A stretch of 7,580 nucleotides of DNA from Actinomycetota bacterium (lineage in GTDB: Bacteria; Actinomycetota; Acidimicrobiia; IMCC26256; JACDBD01), in the NCBI GenBank assembly GCA_013695115.1, contig JACDBD010000186.1:1-7580 (forward strand), read 5' to 3'. The stretch's first letter is position 1. Every line of letters starts with the position of its first letter. Below are positions 1-6,211 of this stretch, piece after piece. The position numbers were made by a program, and so were the translations under genes. Under the pieces are notes generated by a model. The model was given only the letters and a program-made list of their open reading frames with translations, ran no database searches and was not told the origin of the DNA.

Positions 1-419
1 GCGCCAAGCCCGAGGTTCCCGTCACCGACCTGCCCGCGCACCTGACTGCATTGGGCGAGGAGCGGATCATGGACGGACCGGTCGACGGCTACCGCGACAC
101 CGCCGAGGGAACCCTGGCCGCCTGGCAGCAGCGCGGATCGCTCGACGGGACGGTCTTCCTGCCGATGGGGTTCGAGCTGCCGGCGGACCGCGCCCTCGGC
201 ATCCTGTTGCTCGACTCCCTGGTGCACGGCTGGGACCTCGGCCGCGCCATCGGCGTCGACACCGAGATCGAGTCCCAGGTGGCGCAGGCGGCTCTCGCGG
301 TGGCCCAGGGATTCGTCGGCGACCAGCTGCGCGGGACCGCCTTCGGCAACGCGATCGACCTCCCCGACGGCGCGTCACCGACCGACGAGCTGGTCGCGTT
401 TCTCGGCCGCCGGCCCTAA
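1..419 (+). CDS. TIGR03086-type, mycothiol-dependent maleylpyruvate isomerase-like (DinB-fold) protein, 3' part
   Basis: The frame is open from the first bases (codons start at base 3) to TAA at 417-419, giving 138 visible residues; the gene begins before the window. The TTG at 51 is an internal codon, because coding sequence continues upstream of it. The stretch around base 210-250 reads LLDSLVHGWDLGRAIG. This is the family's conserved D-x-x-x-H-x-W-D-L segment, whose His is a metal ligand in the MDMPI/DinB_2 fold. The C-terminal SPTDELVAFLGRRP matches the usual end of TIGR03086 proteins, so the 3' end is intact. Family members are soluble four-helix proteins, some of which use mycothiol as cofactor; most have no known substrate, and none can be assigned here. 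Its stop codon overlaps that of the minus-strand EAL remnant. Family assignment is fairly firm; function is unknown. Confidence 0.85.
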   Translation, partial: AKPEVPVTDLPAHLTALGEERIMDGPVDGYRDTAEGTLAAWQQRGSLDGTVFLPMGFELPADRALGILLLDSLVHGWDLGRAIGVDTEIESQVAQAALAVAQGFVGDQLRGTAFGNAIDLPDGASPTDELVAFLGRRP

Positions 420-565
420 CTGCGAGTGCTGATCAGCTGGCGGGCTCCCGCGGGCATGAGCCGGTCGGGGGTCACCGGGGGAGAGAAGTAGTTGCCCTGC
501 ACTTGATCGACGCCGAGGCGCCGCACCTCGGCGAGCTGCTCGGCGGTTTCGACTCCCTCGGCCAT
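416..565 (-). pseudogene. Remnant of an EAL-domain (cyclic-di-GMP phosphodiesterase) gene, C-terminal end only
   Basis: Read on the minus strand from ATG at 565 to TAG at 416, this gives 49 residues. It starts MAEGVETAEQLAEVRRLGVD and continues with QVQGNYFSPPVTPDRL. These are the last conserved blocks of EAL domains: the (A)EGVET motif, whose Glu residues lie in the active site, and the QG-(Y/F)-x-F-S-x-P block near the end. Everything before them, including the EAL signature, the DDFG loop and the catalytic Lys, is absent. The frame further upstream (566-617) reads Gly/Asp-rich text unlike the domain. In the neighbouring frame, at about 575-605, SAVTAATMAASPG resembles the helix that normally precedes AEGVET, so a frameshift near base 570 is possible. 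It cannot be a working phosphodiesterase. I treat it as a decayed gene end; a translated micropeptide is possible but unsupported by a good ribosome site. Confidence 0.7.
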
Positions 566-617
566 GATCCCGGCGACGCCGCCATCGTCGCCGCCGTGAC
601 CGCCGAGTGTCGGGGAC

Positions 618-2090
618 CTAGGTCTGTGGTACCGCCGGCTCGGGTGACGGGGTGGCGGCGGTCGGTGCCGGCGGCTCGGTCGGCACGCCGGCGGCCTCCT
701 TCAGCTCCTCGAGTGCGTCGCGGAAGCCGTCGGCCAGGTCCCACAGATCGGGCACGCTCTCGCGGCAGGCGATCAGGCCGATGTCGAGGGTATCCATGTA
801 GCTGATCACGGTCACGTTGAGGCCGGCGCCCTCCATCACCGGGCCCAGCGGGCAGAGCAGCTCGAGCTTCGCTCCCGCGAGGTACAGCGGGAACGGCGGG
901 CCGGGCACGTTCGAGACGATCAGGTTGTGGATCGGGCGATGGCGGTCGGCCAGGTTCATGCTCGAGTAGAGGCGAGACGCCCGCGCGAACAGCGCGGGCG
1001 TAGCGAACTCGGCCCAGTCCTGGAGCATCTTGGCGCCGATGGCATTGTGTTCGTCCTTCGCCGCCCGGGTGACCTCGCCGATGGCGCGCAGCCGCTCGGC
1101 CGGGTCGCGCTGGTCGGTCGCCAGCGACGTGAACAGCGCCGAAACCTGGTTGCTCCCCTGCGTCTCGACGTCGGGGTCGTTGCGCACCGAGATCGGCACG
1201 ACCGCGATCAACGGCTCCTCCGGCAACTCGCCGCGGGCGTCGAGGTAGCGGCGCAGCGCGCCCCCGCACAGCGCGAGCACCACGTCATTGACGGTGCAGC
1301 CCATCGCCCGCTTGACCGCCTTGACCTCCTCGAACGGCAGCGTCACCGCCGCGACCTTGCGGTGCGGGGTGATGGAGGCGTTCAGCGACGTGCGGGGTGC
1401 GGCGAACGGTGCCGGAGCGGAGGGCCCTTCGCTATCCCGACGGCGACGCACGACGTCGACCAGCGAGCGCACGGCGCTCGGGAGCTTGGACGCGATCTGG
1501 AACGGCTGGCGTGCCAGCGACCACGCGGCGTAGCCGACGAGCTCCACGTCGGACGGCACCCGCTCGGGCACGGCCGGCTCGACCGGCTCCTCGGTCTCCT
1601 TTGGGGCGGGCGAAGGCTCGAGGTCGAACAGGTGGACCATGACCTCGGCGCCGGAGACGCCGTCGATCGTCGAGTGGTGCACCTTGGCGAGCACGCCGAT
1701 CTTGCCGTCCTCGAGGCCCTCGACGATGCACAGCTCCCAGAGTGGCCGGGAACGGTCGAGCTGGCGGCTGGTGAACTCGCTCGCGACGTCGCAGAGCTCC
1801 TTCAGCCCACCGGGCGCGGGCGCGCCGATGCGGCGCACGTGGTAGTCGAGGTCGAAGTTGGGGTCGTCGACCCAGATCGGGTGGTGGAGACGGAACGGCA
1901 CCTCGACCAGTCGCCGCCGGAACATCGGGATCAACGGCAGGCGCTCCTCGATGACCGCCCGCACCTTCTCGAACGTGTAGCCGCCGGGGACGGTCTTGGC
2001 GTCGAAGACCGACACCATCGAGACGTGCATGTGGTGGCTGGGCGTCTCGATGTAGAGGAAGGCTGCGTCGAGCCCGGTGAGCCGCTCCAT
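618..2090 (-). CDS. Wax ester synthase / diacylglycerol acyltransferase (WS/DGAT family), paralogue 1
   Basis: This 490-residue protein has the usual WS/DGAT length. The family moves an acyl group from acyl-CoA to a long-chain alcohol or diacylglycerol, giving wax ester or triacylglycerol, usually at the inner membrane or lipid-droplet surface. Visible motifs are MERLTGLDAAFLYIE at the start, PLW at 116-118, the catalytic HHxxxDG (HHSTIDG) at 138-144, ND at 268-269, SNVPGP at 393-398, LYLAGAKL at 402-409 and GLNVTVISY at 423-431. All the hallmark residues are present, so it should be active. ATG at 2090 is chosen because the protein then begins at the family's usual first residues and GGGGA lies five bases upstream; the open frame continues 30 codons further but is not family-like. 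The last 22 or so residues are Pro/Ala/Thr-rich, a tail the paralogue lacks. It is the last gene of a minus-strand run. Substrate preference cannot be read from sequence. Confidence 0.95.
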   Translation of the reverse strand: MERLTGLDAAFLYIETPSHHMHVSMVSVFDAKTVPGGYTFEKVRAVIEERLPLIPMFRRRLVEVPFRLHHPIWVDDPNFDLDYHVRRIGAPAPGGLKELCDVASEFTSRQLDRSRPLWELCIVEGLEDGKIGVLAKVHHSTIDGVSGAEVMVHLFDLEPSPAPKETEEPVEPAVPERVPSDVELVGYAAWSLARQPFQIASKLPSAVRSLVDVVRRRRDSEGPSAPAPFAAPRTSLNASITPHRKVAAVTLPFEEVKAVKRAMGCTVNDVVLALCGGALRRYLDARGELPEEPLIAVVPISVRNDPDVETQGSNQVSALFTSLATDQRDPAERLRAIGEVTRAAKDEHNAIGAKMLQDWAEFATPALFARASRLYSSMNLADRHRPIHNLIVSNVPGPPFPLYLAGAKLELLCPLGPVMEGAGLNVTVISYMDTLDIGLIACRESVPDLWDLADGFRDALEELKEAAGVPTEPPAPTAATPSPEPAVPQT

Positions 2091-2139
2091 TGCTGTCCCC
2101 CAGTCCGGCCGTCGGGTGCGGCGCGGACCGCCGAGCGTA

Positions 2140-3051
2140 TTACCTCGAAAGGGACGGAGCCCTCTCGTCGATGCGGCCACTCACCGAGGCGCACGCCTCG
2201 AGCAGGGCCGGGATGAATCGGCGCGCTCCCAGCACACAGGCGGCGTGGTCGGTGTGGGCAGGATGGATCGTGGCGCCGGGGATCGCCTTGGCCAGCTTGA
2301 GCTGACGCGACGGCGCCACGAACTTGTCCTTGGTGGTCACCACGACCGCGGTGGGAACGTCGACGCGGTCGATCCACTCGTGCGAGCTGAACCGGCCCAT
2401 CGCGTTCATCGCCGCCAGGAGGGTGCTCGGCGTACACCGGCGCAGCTCGGCCAGGGCCCAGCGGGGCATGCGCACGCCGTCGAGCTCGGTCGGGTCGAAG
2501 GGGGGTTCCTCCCGGGCGCGCCCCCGGAGCGGAGGAACGTGGCGCGCGACCTGGAGCGCGGCCATCGCGCCCCACAGGCTGCCGTAGAACCAGCGCTCGC
2601 GCATGGTCCCGCCGAAGTTGCGGCTGGTTGCGCACAGCACCATTCCTTCGACCCGGTCGTGGTGGCGGTGCCAGATCAACTGGGCGATCGGGCCACCGAG
2701 CGAGTAGCCGACGGGGACGAAGCGCTCGATGCCGATCGCGTCGGCCAGCGCGACGACGTCATCGGCGCAGTCCGACAGCCGGTACCGGCCCTTGGCGGGG
2801 ATGCCATGGCCGTGGCCGCGTAGGTCGACTGCCACCACCCGGTACCGCTCCGACAGCGGGCCGAAGGCGGGGAACCAGTTGAGCGCGCCGCTGGCGGCGA
2901 GGCCGTGGATCAGCACGAGCGTCGGAGCGTCCGGGGGGCCGGGTTGCTCGTAGACGAAGGTGGTACCCCGACCCGGGAGCTCGACGACCCGGCCGGGAGG
3001 AAGGGTGTCGGCCGAGAGGCGGCTCAACGTGTACCCGAGCACCTGGACCAT
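2140..3051 (-). CDS. Alpha/beta-fold hydrolase, likely esterase or lipase
   Basis: This is a 303-residue alpha/beta hydrolase. Numbered from the ATG at 3051, it shows the oxyanion-hole HG at 49-50 (LVLIHGLAASG), DLRGHGHG at 76-83, the nucleophile elbow GYSLGG with Ser117, an acid candidate Asp242 (TTKDKFVAP) and the catalytic His269 (HTDHAAC). The triad is therefore complete. There is no signal peptide or membrane segment, so it should be cytoplasmic. A GTG at 3060 is in frame, but GGGAGG sits directly against it and eight bases before the ATG, so the ATG is preferred. It lies between two WS/DGAT genes on the same strand (68 bases after one, 49 before the other). That context suggests hydrolysis or remodelling of acylglycerols, wax esters or acyl-CoA. 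Haloalkane dehalogenase, peroxidase-like or other alpha/beta roles cannot be excluded from sequence alone. Confidence 0.92.
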   Translation of the reverse strand: MVQVLGYTLSRLSADTLPPGRVVELPGRGTTFVYEQPGPPDAPTLVLIHGLAASGALNWFPAFGPLSERYRVVAVDLRGHGHGIPAKGRYRLSDCADDVVALADAIGIERFVPVGYSLGGPIAQLIWHRHHDRVEGMVLCATSRNFGGTMRERWFYGSLWGAMAALQVARHVPPLRGRAREEPPFDPTELDGVRMPRWALAELRRCTPSTLLAAMNAMGRFSSHEWIDRVDVPTAVVVTTKDKFVAPSRQLKLAKAIPGATIHPAHTDHAACVLGARRFIPALLEACASVSGRIDERAPSLSR

Positions 3052-3059
3052 CGCCACCA

Positions 3060-3065
3060 CCTCCC
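3060..3065 (-). promoter_or_regulatory. Ribosome binding site deciding the hydrolase start
   Basis: On the minus strand GGGAGG occupies 3065-3060, with eight bases between it and the ATG at 3051. The alternative GTG at 3060 overlaps this sequence and so could not use it. This supports the shorter, 303-residue hydrolase. Confidence 0.55.
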
Positions 3066-3119
3066 ACTCCGCATGGTTCTACCCCCTGTGGATATCAGAT
3101 CTCGCGGGTGCGCGGGTGG

Positions 3120-4511
3120 TTACTGCGCGGCCTTCTGGAGCTCTTCCAAGGCTTCGCGGAGGGCATTCGGGAAATCGCCGAGGCCTGGCATGGTCTCGGG
3201 GCAGGCCACGACGCCGAAGTTGAGCTCGCCCAGGTAGCTCCACACGGTCACGTTCAGTCCCACGTTCTCGAGGATCGGGCCCATCGACCAGATACCGACG
3301 AGCTTCGCGCCGGCAACGTAGAGGGGCGCGGTGGGTCCGGGGACGTTGGAGACAACGAGGTTGATCGGCGGGCGGTGGCGGTCGGCCAGCGCGAGCCGCG
3401 AGTACACGCGGGCGCCGGTGGCGACGGGCCGGGGCGGCGCCAGCTCCCACCAGTCGGCCAGCATCTCGCCGCCGAGCGCGTGGTGCTGCTCCTTCGCCCC
3501 CTTCATCACCTCGTGGATGGACTGCAGCCGCGCCACCGGGTCGTCCATCTGCACCGGCAAGGCGGTGAACAGGTTGGACACGCTGTTGGCGAGCACCGCC
3601 TTCCCCGGCGTGCGGGTGCTCACGGGCACGCCCGCGACCAGCGCCCGGTCGGGGAGGGCGTCGTGCTCGTCGAGCCAGCGCCGCAGCGCGCCCGTGGTCA
3701 ACGCCAGCACGACGTCGTTGATGGTGACGTCGAACGCGTTCTTCACCGTCTTCACGTCGTCGAGGGACAACGACGTCGAGACGAACACCCGGCGGCGGGT
3801 CAGCGCCCGGTTGAACGGCAGGGTGGGAGCCGTGAACGGAGACGGCGGAGAGACCGCGCCGCTGCGCTGGCGGCGCACGACGTTGCGGATGCCCTCGTAG
3901 GTGCGTCGGAGCAACCCAGGGATCCACAACAGCTGGCGCAACCGCTCGAGCAGCGCCCGGACGAACAGCTCGCGTCGGGTCGGCACCCGCTCGGGGCGCC
4001 ACGGTTCTGTCGGCGGCGACGGATCCGGGGCGTTGGGATCGGCGTCGAACACGTTGGTGAGCAGCTCGGCCGCCTTCACCCCGTCGGCGACGGAGTGGTG
4101 GATCTTGGACACGAATCCGACGTGCCCGCCCTCGAGCCCCTCGGCCACCCAGACTTCCCACAGCGGCCGGCGCCGGTCGAGCGGGACGCTCGCGACCTCG
4201 GAGATGAGCTCGTCGAACCGGCGGTTGTCGCCGGGAGCGGCGACCGTCGCCTGCCGCACGTGGTGGTCGAGATGGAAGTCAGGATCGTCCGCCCACATCG
4301 GGTGGTGCACGCCGAGCGGCATGTCGACCACCCGACGCCGGAACGACGGCAAGAGATGGAGACGCTCCTCGAGCGACTCCTTCACTTTCTCGAACGAGTA
4401 GCCGCCCGGCACCGTCGACGTGTCGAGCACCGCGATCTTCAGGGTATGGAGGTGCTGGGTGGGCGTCTCCATGTAGAGGAAGCTCGCATCGAGCCCGGTG
4501 AGTCGCTCCAC
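3120..4511 (-). CDS. Wax ester synthase / diacylglycerol acyltransferase (WS/DGAT family), paralogue 2
   Basis: This is a second complete WS/DGAT acyltransferase, 463 residues from a GTG at 4511. PLW falls at 116-118 and the catalytic HHxxxDG (HHSVADG) at 138-144, the same positions as in paralogue 1. ND is at 265-266, followed later by SNVPGP and LYVAGAKL. Over the first 144 residues the two align without a gap, with 78 identities by hand count (about 54 %). The frame stays open to ATG codons at 4544 and 4565, which would add 11 or 18 residues unlike the family; neither has a convincing ribosome site, and the GTG (with a GGACAG 10 bases upstream) aligns exactly with the ATG of paralogue 1. 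It is the first gene of the minus-strand run and faces the acyl-CoA synthetase across a divergent promoter region, so it could receive acyl-CoA made by that enzyme. Whether the paralogues differ in acceptor (alcohol or diacylglycerol) is unknown. Confidence 0.94.
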   Translation of the reverse strand: MERLTGLDASFLYMETPTQHLHTLKIAVLDTSTVPGGYSFEKVKESLEERLHLLPSFRRRVVDMPLGVHHPMWADDPDFHLDHHVRQATVAAPGDNRRFDELISEVASVPLDRRRPLWEVWVAEGLEGGHVGFVSKIHHSVADGVKAAELLTNVFDADPNAPDPSPPTEPWRPERVPTRRELFVRALLERLRQLLWIPGLLRRTYEGIRNVVRRQRSGAVSPPSPFTAPTLPFNRALTRRRVFVSTSLSLDDVKTVKNAFDVTINDVVLALTTGALRRWLDEHDALPDRALVAGVPVSTRTPGKAVLANSVSNLFTALPVQMDDPVARLQSIHEVMKGAKEQHHALGGEMLADWWELAPPRPVATGARVYSRLALADRHRPPINLVVSNVPGPTAPLYVAGAKLVGIWSMGPILENVGLNVTVWSYLGELNFGVVACPETMPGLGDFPNALREALEELQKAAQ

Positions 4512-4582
4512 GCCCGTGATTCTGTCCGCGGTCAGAGGCGCCATCCACCGGCTGGAGTCGCGCATTGTGCGGGAACGGCGAG

Positions 4583-4610
4583 TTGCCCTCCGGGCGGCGG
4601 CAGGTACCCT
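4583..4610 (+). promoter_or_regulatory. Possible promoter for the acyl-CoA synthetase operon
   Basis: TTGCCC at 4583-4588 and TACCCT at 4605-4610 resemble -35 and -10 boxes with 16 bases between them. Transcription would start about 25 bases before the ATG at 4643. The match to consensus is partial and GC-rich actinobacterial promoters are poorly predicted by eye. On the other strand CACAAT (4569-4564) is a possible -10 for the acyltransferase operon, which would fit its GTG start at 4511 and not the ATG at 4565, but I see no good -35 for it. Confidence 0.3.
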
Positions 4611-4617
4611 GCCGCCG
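4595..4617. repeat. Perfect 10+10 inverted repeat in the divergent control region (possible operator)
   Basis: CGGCGGCAGG (4595-4604), a three-base spacer TAC, then CCTGCCGCCG (4608-4617) form a perfect 23-base palindrome. It lies between the divergent starts at 4511 and 4643, and its centre covers the possible -10 box of the synthetase operon. A dimeric repressor bound here could block that promoter and might act on both arms. It could instead fold as a very stable RNA hairpin, but there is no T-run, so a terminator is unlikely. Confidence 0.6.
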
Positions 4618-4642
4618 AGCGAGCGTGACCAGGGGGGAAGGC

Positions 4643-6130
4643 ATGGGCGTGCGGGACCGGGTCGGCTTCGCCCGCGACCACGACGTCATCCTCGGTGGTT
4701 TCCTCGAGCGACTCGCGCAGGTCCACGGAGACGCGCCCCTCGTGCACGAGGACGGCGACGACGGCCTCGACCTCACCTACACGCAGGCTGCAGATCAGGT
4801 CGCCCGATGGGCGGGCGCGCTGCGGGCCCGCGCCGGGCAGGGCCAGCCGGTCGTGGTCGCGCTGCCCAACGGCTACGCGCTCTTCCTGGCCTGCCTGGCT
4901 GCGAGCCGCGCCGGAAACCTGGCCGTGCCGGTCAACCCCAAGATGCGGCCCGAGGAGATCGACCACGTCGTCGCCGACGCGGGCGCGGCATTCGTGCTCC
5001 GCGACGGCGGTGAGCTCGACGACGGCGAATCGGTCGACGCCGCGCCGGCCGAGGTCGACGACGTCGCTGCCCTCTTCTACACGTCGGGCACGACGGGCAA
5101 GCCCAAAGGTGCCGAGCTGACCCACCGGTCGCTCGTCGGCCGGGTGGGCCCGGCGGCGTTGTACCCCTCCGGCATGCGGCGCGACGAGGCGGTGTCGGGC
5201 CTGCCGGTGGCGCACATCGCCGGGTTCGCGATGCTCGTGCAGCTGGCAGCCCTGGGAGTACCCGTCTACCTGCTACGCCGGTTCCGTCCCGACGACGCCC
5301 TCGACGCGATCGAGGCCCGCCGGGCGACGATGTTCGTCGGTGTCCCCGCTATGTACCGCATGATGCTGGAGGCCGGGGCGGAGAAGCGCGATCTGTCGTC
5401 GGTGCGCATGTGGGCATCGGGCGCGGACGCGATGCCGGTCGAGCTGGCCCGCAAGTTCCAGGGCATGGGTGGCGGCGCGAGCATGTTCGGCCGCACGGTC
5501 GGCCGGGCGACGTTCGTCGACGGCTACGGCATGGTCGAACTCGGCGGCGGCGCCGCGCTCGGGGTCATACCGCCAGCGGGACCGACGGGGATGCTGCGCA
5601 TCCCGCTGCCCGGCTACAAGCTCCGAGTCGTCGACGACCACGGTAAGGAGGCATCACGTGGCGAGGTCGGAGAGCTCGTCGTCAAGGGGCCCGGCGTCAT
5701 GCGCGGCTACCACGGCCAGAAGGGCGCCACCGCGGAGACGATGACGCCCGACGGCTGGCTCCGCACCGGCGATCTCGCTCGTAAGGGTCGCCTCGGACTG
5801 ATCGAGTTCGCAGGCAGGAAGAAGGACGTCATCAAGCACGGCGGCTACTCGGTGTTCGCAGCCGAGGTCGAGGCCACGCTCGAAGAACACGACGATGTCG
5901 TGGAGGCGGCGGTCGTGGGCATACCCGACGAGCGCAAGGGAGAGGTGCCGTGCGCCGCGGTCCGGCTCGGGCACAGAGGGCAGGTCACGGGTGACGACCT
6001 GATCGCGTGGGCCGAGCAGCGCCTCTCCGACTACAAGGTGCCCCGCCGCGTGCTCGTGGTCGACGATCTGCCCCGCACCGGGACCGACAAGGTCCGCAAG
6101 GCCGACGTGAAGACGCTGTTCGAGCCGTAA
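4643..6130 (+). CDS. AMP-forming acyl-CoA synthetase (ANL superfamily)
   Basis: A 495-residue member of the adenylate-forming family, which activates a carboxylic acid with ATP to an acyl-AMP and then forms the CoA thioester. Numbered from the ATG at 4643, the motifs in order are: P-loop YTSGTTGKPKG 146-156, A5 region DGYGMVELGG around 293-302, TGDL 375-378, the hinge region GRKKDVIKHGGYSV 391-404, and the C-terminal catalytic Lys483 in PRTGTDKVRK. Two motifs vary: YGMVE replaces the usual YGxTE, and TDK replaces the usual SGK. The length is normal and no signal peptide is seen, so it acts in the cytoplasm. The start has a strong AGGGGGGAAGG just upstream; the in-frame GTG at 4625 and TG-type codons further up are less likely. 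It is divergent from the WS/DGAT operon and first in its own. Fatty acids are the likely substrate from context, but aryl or short-chain acids cannot be ruled out. Confidence 0.93.
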   Translation: MGVRDRVGFARDHDVILGGFLERLAQVHGDAPLVHEDGDDGLDLTYTQAADQVARWAGALRARAGQGQPVVVALPNGYALFLACLAASRAGNLAVPVNPKMRPEEIDHVVADAGAAFVLRDGGELDDGESVDAAPAEVDDVAALFYTSGTTGKPKGAELTHRSLVGRVGPAALYPSGMRRDEAVSGLPVAHIAGFAMLVQLAALGVPVYLLRRFRPDDALDAIEARRATMFVGVPAMYRMMLEAGAEKRDLSSVRMWASGADAMPVELARKFQGMGGGASMFGRTVGRATFVDGYGMVELGGGAALGVIPPAGPTGMLRIPLPGYKLRVVDDHGKEASRGEVGELVVKGPGVMRGYHGQKGATAETMTPDGWLRTGDLARKGRLGLIEFAGRKKDVIKHGGYSVFAAEVEATLEEHDDVVEAAVVGIPDERKGEVPCAAVRLGHRGQVTGDDLIAWAEQRLSDYKVPRRVLVVDDLPRTGTDKVRKADVKTLFEP

Positions 6131-6143
6131 TCCGAGAATTACG
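6126..6143. repeat. Small AT-rich inverted repeat over the synthetase stop codon
   Basis: CGTAAT (6126-6131), six bases, then ATTACG (6138-6143) form a perfect 6+6 inverted repeat. The TAA stop of the acyl-CoA synthetase lies in the left arm. It stands out as AT-rich in a GC-rich region. It may be a weak RNA stem-loop or a protein site; there is no T-run to make it a standard terminator. Confidence 0.4.
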
Positions 6144-6211
6144 CTCCTCGAATCGCGCGCACGGTTCCGAAAGCCACACAGCCGCTGGCGGTCGGATGGT
6201 GGCCCGCGATC

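Noticed and set aside
440..451. GCGGG-CT-CCCGC hairpin after the TIGR03086 gene as a terminator
   Set aside because: Five-base stem with a two-base loop and no T-run; it also lies inside the EAL remnant's coding text.
615..624. GACCTAGGTC palindrome over the stop codon of WS/DGAT paralogue 1
   Set aside because: Ten bases with no loop and no related copy seen; a palindrome this short can occur by chance.
927..2216. Long plus-strand open frame opposite WS/DGAT paralogue 1
   Set aside because: It is rich in Arg, His, Asp, Gly and Ala with no recognisable motif, as expected from the antisense of a GC-rich gene; the minus-strand frame carries full family motifs.
3052..3119. Separate promoter or terminator between WS/DGAT paralogue 2 and the hydrolase
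   Set aside because: The 68-base gap is a little AT-richer in places (GATATC, AGATCT) but has no convincing -35/-10 pair or hairpin, so I keep the genes as one run.
3108..4628. 506-codon plus-strand open frame opposite WS/DGAT paralogue 2
   Set aside because: Low-complexity composition (Arg, His, Val, Gln) and no motif; a shadow of the real acyltransferase gene.
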